From: Candidatus Zixiibacteriota bacterium
Lineage (GTDB): Bacteria; Zixibacteria; MSB-5A5; GN15; FEB-12
DNA length: 6,785 nucleotides
Assembly (NCBI GenBank): GCA_022570975.1
Contig: JACZYS010000002.1
Coordinates: 1-6,785, forward strand
Direction: 5' to 3'
Shown one piece after another: positions 1-5,729 of the stretch. Numbering within the stretch: position 1 is the stretch's first letter; each line of letters opens with the position of its first letter. The notes under the pieces were generated by a model. The model ran no database searches, was not told where the DNA came from, and saw only the letters and a program-made list of their open reading frames with translations. The position numbers and the translations under genes were made by a program.

Positions 1-1348
1 TGAAATAAGGCAGTCAGTTGAGAAAGCTATCCAAATAATTCAGGATACTCGGGCTGAAAAAAGCTCAGTCAGTCAGCTTAACAGACTTTCGGATTTAAGT
101 CAGATCTTATATAAAGCCGGTGACCAGAAATCTCTTGTTACAATTTCGCTCAGGTATGCCATCCTGCAGATGAACGCCGACCGGGGCTGTATGATATACT
201 GGGATAAGAAGAAAAATAATTTCAAGATTGCTACGATCGTAATTGATGATACCAGAGTCGTTGATTTGCCCAAAGAAAAAACAAATGAAATAATTCAGCA
301 AATAGATTTCTCTCTTTTCTTTGAACCGAAAATTATTTCCAGCATACGCAGTCATCCACTATTCAAATATCTGGACAAGAATCCGGAAATTAAGGAAGTT
401 TTTCCCTGGCACGATGACAATCCAAATGTACCTCTAGCAATCTCACTGGTAAGTAGTGCTGATTCTGTTTATGGAATTATTGCTGTTGGTAACAATGACC
501 GGCATTCAACTCTCAGAGAAAGTGATTTAAAGTCTCTTGCAATCACATCAGGCAGTCTCTCCCTTTCTCTTGAAAATTCATTCTTGCTTGAAGAAACCCA
601 GGCAGCGTATGACAAGCTGAAAGATATACAGGATGAAACAATCCAGCTTGAAAAAATGGCCACCCGCGGAGAAATCTCTGCTGAGATTGGACATGAATTG
701 AACAATTTTGTCGGTGTTGTGGCTGGCAATCTCTCTTTGCTGGAGCACCATATTAAGAATAAAAATTATGACAAAGTTGATGGGTACGTTGATACCATGA
801 TTGATAACATTGAAAAAATCAAGAAATTCACCAGCAACCTGATGGACCTCACTCCTATCTCATCCGAAAAAGAACTTCTTTATTTTGACAAGTTGGTCAG
901 TGAAGTAATAAATAACTTAGAACCGCAGAAGAGGTTTGAAGATGTCTTTATTGAGTTTCATCCAACAGAAGGAGAAATACCATTTGAGGCGGATCATACG
1001 CAAATAAAACAGCTTCTCTTTAACCTTTTAAATAATGCCGCCGATGCCACCGAAGGAAAAGATGTCAGGAAAATTTCCATAATAACCGAAAAAAACGAAT
1101 CAAAAAAGAATTTCTCAATTTCAATTGAAGATAACGGCAGCGGGTTTGACCCCGATTCCCTTGAAGTTGCATTCAAAGAACAATTTACAACCAAACCTAC
1201 CGGCCATGGGTTTGGGCTTATGGTCTGTAAAAAAATTATAGACAGTAACAACGGCGTAATTAATATTGAATCTTCTCCCGGCAGTGGGGCAAATATCACT
1301 ATAGAATTCCCACTGGCTGTAGAAAAAACAGCTGTATTAACCAGTTAA
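1..1348 (+). CDS. GAF-domain sensor histidine kinase (5' end outside window)
   Basis: This gene codes for a sensor kinase that should autophosphorylate on histidine and pass the phosphate to a response regulator not seen here. The frame is open from base 2 without a stop, so the gene starts upstream of the window; 448 codons are visible. An internal ATG at 170 is not the start, because the 56 codons before it continue the GAF fold and it lacks a ribosome binding site. In visible numbering: a helical stretch at 1-27, a GAF-like sensory domain at about 28-197, a helical linker at 198-220, and the DHp H-box GHELNN with phospho-acceptor His231 (bases 692-694). The ATPase domain follows, with N-box LLNNAAD (Asn344/345), G1 box DNGSGF from 377 and G2 box GHGFGL at 401-406. 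All catalytic boxes look intact. No transmembrane segment is visible, so the seen part is cytosolic. The signal it senses cannot be told from sequence. Confidence 0.95.
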   Translation, partial: EIRQSVEKAIQIIQDTRAEKSSVSQLNRLSDLSQILYKAGDQKSLVTISLRYAILQMNADRGCMIYWDKKKNNFKIATIVIDDTRVVDLPKEKTNEIIQQIDFSLFFEPKIISSIRSHPLFKYLDKNPEIKEVFPWHDDNPNVPLAISLVSSADSVYGIIAVGNNDRHSTLRESDLKSLAITSGSLSLSLENSFLLEETQAAYDKLKDIQDETIQLEKMATRGEISAEIGHELNNFVGVVAGNLSLLEHHIKNKNYDKVDGYVDTMIDNIEKIKKFTSNLMDLTPISSEKELLYFDKLVSEVINNLEPQKRFEDVFIEFHPTEGEIPFEADHTQIKQLLFNLLNNAADATEGKDVRKISIITEKNESKKNFSISIEDNGSGFDPDSLEVAFKEQFTTKPTGHGFGLMVCKKIIDSNNGVINIESSPGSGANITIEFPLAVEKTAVLTS

Positions 1349-1361
1349 GTGATAATAAGAG

Positions 1362-1940
1362 TTATTTTTGAAAGACCCTGCTGCCTCGCTGGGTAATTGG
1401 CTCATTCTCTTTACATAAAGGGCAATCATCAACATCCCAGCTTATTGCATCAACAGAAGCGAGTGGCTTGAAAGGATAATCAAAACTCAACTCTCCCCCG
1501 GACCTGTCCAACATGACAGAGACACCAACAATATCAGCCTCATATGATTTTACTAAGTCAATGACTTCAAACAGAGACTTTCCTGTAGTCAGGATATCAT
1601 CAACAATCAATACTTTGCGTCCTTTTTTTAAGGAGAAACCTCTCTTAAATACTCTGCCATTGTCACCAGCTTCTGCATAAATTGATTCCACTTTCAGATA
1701 CCTGGCCACGTCATAGGCAAGAATAATTCCTCCGGTTGTCGGACCTACAACTGTTTCGACTCCGCTCTCATCAAACTGTTTAGCCATTTCCTGACATATT
1801 TGGGTACATATTACCGGCTGCCTTAAGAGATTAAATTTTTCATAATAAATATTACTGTGCCTGCCTGAAGTTAATTTGAAATGACCTTTGAGAAGGGCGT
1901 TTGCTTTTTCAAAAAGTTCCAAAATCTCATTCTGATTCAT
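1362..1940 (-). CDS. pyrE: Orotate phosphoribosyltransferase
   Basis: PyrE joins orotate to PRPP to give orotidine 5'-monophosphate and pyrophosphate, the fifth step of de novo pyrimidine synthesis, in the cytosol. The 192-residue product has the orotate-region signature KLTSGRHSN (22-30), a GPTTGG turn (66-71) and the PRPP-binding loop VLIVDDILTTGKS (110-122) with the Asp114-Asp115 pair. The C-terminal part carries a CPLC motif (173-176) followed by a GSR segment, as in the short PyrE form of Thermus-like and many deep-branching bacteria rather than the longer enterobacterial form. The ATG at 1940 is preceded by a GGAG with 6 nt spacing. This start overlaps the acpS stop codon as ATGA, so translation is probably coupled and the two genes share a transcript. 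The 3' end converges on the histidine kinase gene with a 13-bp gap. Function is secure from the motifs. Confidence 0.98.
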   Translation of the reverse strand: MNQNEILELFEKANALLKGHFKLTSGRHSNIYYEKFNLLRQPVICTQICQEMAKQFDESGVETVVGPTTGGIILAYDVARYLKVESIYAEAGDNGRVFKRGFSLKKGRKVLIVDDILTTGKSLFEVIDLVKSYEADIVGVSVMLDRSGGELSFDYPFKPLASVDAISWDVDDCPLCKENEPITQRGSRVFQK

Positions 1941-2311
1941 GCCGGCTCCGTTATGACAGCGACTGCGGCGGCGTATTCTTTTTCATGGGTAATAGAGATA
2001 TGACAGAAAACTCCGGAAATTTTACATGATAGATTATCAGAAAAAATTACTTGCGGCACTCCGCTCTGAGAACTGAGAATCTCAAGTTCTGACCAGTTTG
2101 GTCTTTTGGTCAGGTAATATCCCAATGCCTTTATTATTGCCTCTTTTGCTGCAAATCTACCGGCGAGGAATATAGACTTATCTTTACGTTTGGAAAGGAT
2201 TTCTAACTCTTTGTTTCCCAATATCTTCTTGGATAGTTTATTTCCAAAACGACCAATATTTTTTTCTATTCTGGATATTTTTACCAGATCAATGCCTATT
2301 GATTTAACCAA
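1937..2311 (-). CDS. acpS: Holo-[acyl-carrier-protein] synthase
   Basis: AcpS moves the 4'-phosphopantetheine group from coenzyme A to a serine of apo-acyl carrier protein, activating it for fatty acid synthesis. From the TTG start the protein has 124 residues, the usual family length. It has the N-terminal SIGIDLVKISRIE segment with the metal ligand Asp8, the GRFAAKEAIIKAL helix with Glu57, and the C-terminal HISITHEKEYAAAV strand (His104). An upstream in-frame ATG at 2353 would add 14 residues (MSFVLTLSQEKGDY) that have no place in the family and has no ribosome binding site. The TTG at 2311-2309 has AGGGAGA at 2316-2322, about 5 nt away. The stop overlaps the pyrE start by 4 nt. The enzyme identity is secure; the TTG start is my inference from the RBS and family length. 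Confidence 0.96.
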   Translation of the reverse strand: MVKSIGIDLVKISRIEKNIGRFGNKLSKKILGNKELEILSKRKDKSIFLAGRFAAKEAIIKALGYYLTKRPNWSELEILSSQSGVPQVIFSDNLSCKISGVFCHISITHEKEYAAAVAVITEPA

Positions 2312-2315
2312 GTAA

Positions 2316-2322
2316 TCTCCCT
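2316..2322 (-). promoter_or_regulatory. Ribosome binding site that fixes the acpS start at TTG
   Basis: On the minus strand the sequence reads AGGGAGA, then TTAC, then TTG. The purine run lies about 5 nt from the TTG at 2311. The competing ATG at 2353 is preceded by TTCCTGAAAAT, which has no Shine-Dalgarno match. This supports TTG as the translation start. Confidence 0.7.
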
Positions 2323-2365
2323 TTTCCTGAGAAAGTGTCAATACAAAACTCATATTTTCAGGAAT

Positions 2366-2394
2366 AACATAAAACTTTAATTTTGCTTTGGCAA
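2366..2394 (-). promoter_or_regulatory. Candidate sigma-70-type promoter for acpS-pyrE
   Basis: On the minus strand TTGCCA (2394-2389, 5 of 6 to the -35 consensus) is followed by a 17-nt spacer and TATGTT (2371-2366, 4 of 6 to the -10 consensus). Transcription would begin near 2359, leaving a leader of about 45 nt to the TTG start of acpS. It would leave almost no leader for the ATG at 2353, which independently favours the TTG. The prediction rests on consensus matching only. Confidence 0.45.
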
Positions 2395-2411
2395 TAGCTC
2401 TAATTTTATAC

Positions 2412-2439
2412 TTGTGAAAGAAAACTTTGATATTATAAT
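2412..2439 (+). promoter_or_regulatory. Candidate promoter for the structured RNA
   Basis: A perfect TATAAT (2434-2439) lies 16 nt downstream of TTGTGA (2412-2417, 4 of 6 to TTGACA). The start of transcription would fall near 2446, a few bases before the first paired segment (AATAA at 2452) of the candidate RNA. It diverges from the acpS-pyrE promoter. In this AT-rich DNA a lone TATAAT can occur by chance, so its position at the edge of the structure is the main support. Confidence 0.45.
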
Positions 2440-2445
2440 ATTATT

Positions 2446-2651
2446 GAAATAAATAATGGAGAGGTGAGCGGAATTTGATTTTTTTCTAACACTTTACTAA
2501 TGAAGGTTGTCTCTCATCAGTTGCGTAACCGCCGTGAACTCGTTTAGACGAATAGCGAATACAAAATGCTGTGGGCGGCTCTAAAAACCCTTTAAAGTAT
2601 TTTATTTGAGGAAATATACCTCAGATACCTGCTCACCTTCCTTATTTTTTT
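2446..2651 (+). ncRNA. Candidate structured RNA, 6S-like architecture
   Basis: No protein-coding frame fits the acpS-hypothetical gap, but its two ends pair over a long distance. The closing stem pairs AATAA 2452-2456 with 2642-2646, GG 2458-2459 with 2640-2641, GAGGTGAGC 2461-2469 with 2631-2639, GG 2470-2471 with 2628-2629, and ATTTGA 2473-2478 with 2621-2626. Nested inside are ACTTTA 2491-2496 with 2593-2598 and CCGCC 2529-2533 with 2574-2578. The apex holds two small hairpins, 2540-2551 and 2552-2572. A local hairpin TGAGG/CCTCA (2607-2623) on the 3' side competes with the inner end of the closing stem. A T7 run (2645-2651) ends the structure. Several G.U pairs exist only on the plus strand, which supports that orientation. 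About 206 nt, a closing stem, a large internal bubble and a 3'-side bubble hairpin are 6S RNA (ssrS) traits. No primary-sequence signature was recognised, so 6S is a hypothesis; 'structured RNA' is the firmer claim. Confidence 0.5.
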
Positions 2652-2693
2652 CCTTAAAAGAATCCAAAGGGCTAATTAATTTTCAAGAATAAA

Positions 2694-3368
2694 TCAGATG
2701 AAAACCGGCTGGGTTATTTCTTTTAGGAGCATTTCATAATTGGTCTCAACATCGACTCTCTTAAAAGATGCAAAATAAAACATGTGGCCAATTGAAATTA
2801 AATAGAGATGGTCTCCCTCAACTTCATAAACACCCTGCTCTCTTCTATCACCTCCGGGGAGAAGGATGAATATATCGAAGAGACAATTCAGGTCGGCATG
2901 TATCTTCTGAAAATTTGATTTGAAAACAGCTTCTTCCTCGTAATCAAGAAATTTGCCTGACAATGAAAGAGGAAATAAGAACCTGAATCCGGGGAGAGCT
3001 TTTATCTGTTCATCCATCGGCAGTGCAGATGCAGATGATTGAGAATCGGATTCTCGCTGACCGTCGGCGTGAGTATCTGCTGATTCTGTTCTTGGTTTAC
3101 TGTTCTCTGCATTACTCTTGCCTTTACCAATAGTTTTAAGAACTTCCTGATGTTGTACTTTTATTATCTCATCAGCTTTACTCTGCTCTTCAGAAGAAAG
3201 AATTGGTTCATTCAGTTTTCTTTCAATCTTATGAACTACCTGACCGCCATTTAGAATGGTGGTGGTAATCCTGGGATATGGCCGTTGGGCGTACTCTGTC
3301 TGCACCTGTAAGGAAAGAGATTGAGATTTGACCAACGAAGTTCTGCCTGTAGGTATAAATTCACTCAT
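2694..3368 (-). CDS. Hypothetical protein with two segments and a polar linker
   Basis: I do not recognise a named family for this 224-residue protein. It has no signal peptide or membrane segment, so it is probably cytosolic. Residues 15-80 form one conserved-looking unit: a beta-rich part (QVQTEYAQRPYPRITTTILN, then GGQVVHKIER) followed by a charged helix (58-80). Residues 81-118 are a Ser/Asp/Glu/Lys-rich linker of low complexity, probably disordered. Residues 122-224 form a second unit with a helix, hydrophobic strands (LFDIFILLPGG, GVYEVEGDHLYLISIG, MFYFASFKRVD) and a final helix. That order loosely recalls the Roadblock/LC7 fold, but the resemblance is a guess. The ATG at 3368 has no Shine-Dalgarno match in its AT-rich upstream DNA, and no better start is near. 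The gene lies 55 bp downstream of nrdJ on the same strand and could be read through from it. Codon use and length look like a real gene. Confidence 0.78.
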   Translation of the reverse strand: MSEFIPTGRTSLVKSQSLSLQVQTEYAQRPYPRITTTILNGGQVVHKIERKLNEPILSSEEQSKADEIIKVQHQEVLKTIGKGKSNAENSKPRTESADTHADGQRESDSQSSASALPMDEQIKALPGFRFLFPLSLSGKFLDYEEEAVFKSNFQKIHADLNCLFDIFILLPGGDRREQGVYEVEGDHLYLISIGHMFYFASFKRVDVETNYEMLLKEITQPVFI

Positions 3369-3423
3369 AATAATAAATAAGACATTCAGTAATATATTTC
3401 AATTCAATATAATGTCGGCATTT

Positions 3424-5631
3424 TTAACAGCTGGAATAACCGCAATTTTGACAGGTAAAACAACCGGAGCTGTAAATCATCACTCCTGAACAATCAGGGC
3501 ATATCTCAGCTCCCATCCCAGATGATTGCCGGGAAAAACTGAAATTTCTGTGCAATACTTGAGCAATAGCATCTGGAATAGAAACAACTTTTACTCCGTT
3601 GCTATATGATGTCATGGAACCGCCAATTCCTTTGAGCTGTTTTATAATTTCTGACATATCTACTCCTGACCTCAGCGAAATTGAAATAAGCCGGCAGATT
3701 GCTTCGGTGTCGGCCATAGTAGAATATCCGGATTTTCCTATCTGGGCAAACACCTCAAACGGTTTATTGTTTTTTATGTTCACGGTCACATATAAATTTC
3801 CATAGGCGGTCTTAATTTTTTCTGTGAACCCATTAAGTTTGGTGGGTCTTTTTTCTTTAAAATGTTTTAGCCCGGTTTTATTCTCTTCTCCGTCCGCGAC
3901 AAGAGACAACACCTGCATGGGGCGGGAGTTGTCCCGATAAATTGTTATTCCTTTGCAATTAAGTTCAAATGCTTTCAGGAAAGCTGTTTTAACATCTGCC
4001 ATAGTTGATGATTCTGAGAAATTTATTGTTTTTGATACCGATGAATCAGAATACTTTTGAAACTCAGCCTGCATCTTAATATGTTCCTCAGGTGTAATAT
4101 CCTCGGCAGTTAAGAAAATAGATTTTATGTTTTCGGGCAGTTCATTTATGCCGGAAATGCTTCGCTTTGATTTTATCTTTTCTATCAATTCTTCAGAGTA
4201 AAGGTTTTCTGACTTGAGGGCATCTTTCAGTAATGAATTCATTTCAGCCAGCCTTATTCCTTCCAAGACATTTCTTTCATATGCCAGAGCATAATACGGC
4301 TCTATTCCGGAGGAGCAGTTGGCAATAATAGAAATTGTTCCGGTAGGTGCAATGGTCGTTAAAGTAGCGTTTCTCATTGACACGTTTTGTTTCTGATAAA
4401 TAGAGTGTTCCCAGTTAAGAAATTTCCCTCTGCTTTTTGCAAGTTCCGATGAATGTTTTGAGCTTTCTGAATGGATGAACTTCATAATTTCTCCGGCCAG
4501 ATTAAGCGCTTTTTCTGAATTGTAAGGATGCCGCATTTTGATTAGCATATCTGCCCAGCCCATAACACCAAGCCCAATCCTCCGGTTTTTCTTGGTCTGG
4601 ATTTCAATCTCTTTGAGGGGATACTTATTCTGATCAATGACATTATCCAGAAAATGCACGGCTGTCCTGACACTGCCGGCCAGTTTTGCCCAGTCAACAG
4701 ATTTATCATTGGTAACAAAATTTCCCAGATTTATTGACCCCAGATTACAGGAATCATAGGGCGGAAGGGGCTGCTCTCCACAGGGGTTGGTAGCCTCAAT
4801 TGTCTCAAATGGATAAGTGGGGTTGCCTTTATTCATCCTATCCAGAAAGACAATCCCCGGTTCACCGGTCATCCAGGCATGCTCCACAATCAGGTCAAAC
4901 AGTTCAACCGGATTGACAAACATTTTTTTGCCGTCTCTTTCATGGACTTTTCCGGTTAACGGATTTACAAGGGGAAATTTTTCTTTTTTATAGTAAGCAT
5001 CAAAAAATGCATCGGTTATACCGACTGATATGTTGAAATTTGTAATCTCTCTTGTATCCTCTTTGCAACTGATAAATTCATATATATCCGGGTGGTCAAC
5101 TCGCAATATCCCCATGTTGGCACCACGCCGGGTCCCCCCCTGCTTGACAGCTTCGGTGGACGCGTTATAAACTTTCATAAACGATACAGGACCGGATGCA
5201 ACCCCGGAAGTGGAAGCAACTCTGGAGTTTCTCGGCCTCAAACGGGAGAAAGAAAAGCCTGTCCCGCCGCCGGTTTTGTGAATTAAGGCGGCGTGTTTGT
5301 TAGTTTCAAAAATCTCCTCCATTGAGTCTCCAACCGGCAGAACAAAACAGGCTGAAAGCTGTCCCAGTTCTTTTCCGGCGTTCATTAATGTCGGAGAGTT
5401 TGGCAAGAAATCAAAATTAGCCATCATATGATAAAATTTTAGGGCTGTTTTTTCAATATCTACGGAGTCTGCGCCATAATTCTTGTCGGCTAAAGCGATA
5501 AATTCAGCTACCCGGATAAAAAGCTGTCGGGGTGTTTCAACGATATGGCCGTTTTTGTCTTTTTTCAGATATCTTCTCTGTAATACCTGAATTGAGTTTT
5601 CAGATAGGTTTATTTCTTTATATTTTTCCAT
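3424..5631 (-). CDS. nrdJ: Class II (adenosylcobalamin-dependent) ribonucleoside reductase
   Basis: NrdJ reduces ribonucleotides to deoxyribonucleotides using adenosylcobalamin to make a thiyl radical, so it works without oxygen and without a separate radical-generating subunit. The 735-residue protein has redox Cys95 (LSACFVLPVGDSMEEIF), the glycine-rich KTGGGTGFSFSRLRP segment (119-133), the active-site NPCGE (282-286) with radical Cys284 and Glu286, and partner Cys295 in DSCNLGSINL, 11 residues on as in characterised class II enzymes. IAPTGTISI (427-435) is also present. The tail has CPDC (711-714), CFTC (724-727) and a final Cys730-GYSS-Cys735 pair, giving a zinc-ribbon-like end and the mobile redox pair that passes electrons from thioredoxin. 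There is no N-terminal ATP-cone, so overall-activity control by dATP is not expected. The ATG at 5631 is preceded by an in-frame TAG, so the start is secure, although the purine-rich AGAAAGAGGT abuts it unusually closely. All catalytic residues look intact. Confidence 0.98.
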   Translation of the reverse strand: MEKYKEINLSENSIQVLQRRYLKKDKNGHIVETPRQLFIRVAEFIALADKNYGADSVDIEKTALKFYHMMANFDFLPNSPTLMNAGKELGQLSACFVLPVGDSMEEIFETNKHAALIHKTGGGTGFSFSRLRPRNSRVASTSGVASGPVSFMKVYNASTEAVKQGGTRRGANMGILRVDHPDIYEFISCKEDTREITNFNISVGITDAFFDAYYKKEKFPLVNPLTGKVHERDGKKMFVNPVELFDLIVEHAWMTGEPGIVFLDRMNKGNPTYPFETIEATNPCGEQPLPPYDSCNLGSINLGNFVTNDKSVDWAKLAGSVRTAVHFLDNVIDQNKYPLKEIEIQTKKNRRIGLGVMGWADMLIKMRHPYNSEKALNLAGEIMKFIHSESSKHSSELAKSRGKFLNWEHSIYQKQNVSMRNATLTTIAPTGTISIIANCSSGIEPYYALAYERNVLEGIRLAEMNSLLKDALKSENLYSEELIEKIKSKRSISGINELPENIKSIFLTAEDITPEEHIKMQAEFQKYSDSSVSKTINFSESSTMADVKTAFLKAFELNCKGITIYRDNSRPMQVLSLVADGEENKTGLKHFKEKRPTKLNGFTEKIKTAYGNLYVTVNIKNNKPFEVFAQIGKSGYSTMADTEAICRLISISLRSGVDMSEIIKQLKGIGGSMTSYSNGVKVVSIPDAIAQVLHRNFSFSRQSSGMGAEICPDCSGVMIYSSGCFTCQNCGYSSC

Positions 5632-5649
5632 ACCTCTTTCTAAAACATA

Positions 5650-5664
5650 AATTGACTATCAATT
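5650..5664. promoter_or_regulatory. Short perfect inverted repeat upstream of nrdJ
   Basis: AATTGACTATCAATT has 6-bp arms with a 3-bp spacer and sits 10 nt before the nrdJ purine-rich RBS region, over the predicted transcription start. It could be an operator for a dimeric regulator of nrdJ. It does not resemble the NrdR box as I know it. In DNA this AT-rich, arms of this length also arise by chance, so confidence is low. Confidence 0.25.
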
Positions 5665-5665
5665 G

Positions 5666-5693
5666 TTCATAACTTAATATAATTATGATTCAA
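5666..5693 (-). promoter_or_regulatory. Weak candidate promoter for nrdJ
   Basis: On the minus strand TTGAAT (5693-5688) is followed by a 16-nt spacer and TATGAA (5671-5666), each 4 of 6 to the sigma-70 consensus. The start would lie near 5659, giving a leader of about 28 nt. This leaves no room for a cobalamin riboswitch. Other AT-rich hexamers in the gap compete, so this is only a suggestion. Confidence 0.3.
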
Positions 5694-5697
5694 TTAT

Positions 5698-5724
5698 TTG
5701 AAATCACATTTTTGGTGATATCAA
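5698..5724. repeat. 27-bp inverted repeat between the deacetylase-like gene and nrdJ
   Basis: Two 10-bp arms, TTGAAATCAC (5698-5707) and GTGATATCAA (5715-5724), match at 9 of 10 positions as inverted repeats around a 7-bp loop ATTTTTG. The element begins 5 nt past the stop of the deacetylase-like gene. As RNA on the minus strand it would form a 9-pair hairpin with one U-U mismatch, but no T-tract follows, so it would be a poor intrinsic terminator. The alternative is a regulator site upstream of nrdJ: the TGTGAT / ATCAC parts loosely recall CRP/FNR-family half-sites. Confidence 0.4.
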
Positions 5725-5729
5725 GAAAT

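Noticed and set aside
170..172. ATG at 170 as the start of the histidine kinase
   Set aside because: The frame is open to the window edge, the preceding codons encode the first part of the GAF domain, and there is no ribosome binding site.
2313..2341. Perfect TTGACA (2341-2336, minus strand) as an acpS -35 box
   Set aside because: The -10 position would be AGATTA and fall on the acpS ribosome binding site, leaving no leader before the TTG start.
2505..2525. CTGATGAG on the minus strand as a hammerhead ribozyme core
   Set aside because: The matching GAAA core strand and the three helices are absent nearby.
2607..2651. TGAGG/CCTCA hairpin plus T7 as a simple intrinsic terminator
   Set aside because: The 5-bp hairpin is 21 nt from the T-tract, too far for a standard intrinsic terminator; it fits better as an internal hairpin of the larger RNA.
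5092..5286. Open frame of 64 codons on the plus strand
   Set aside because: It lies wholly antisense to the conserved catalytic part of nrdJ, with a low-complexity translation and no RBS or family match.
5632..5729. Cobalamin riboswitch upstream of nrdJ
   Set aside because: The gap is only 98 bp, too short for the usual aptamer, and no B12-box-like sequence was seen.
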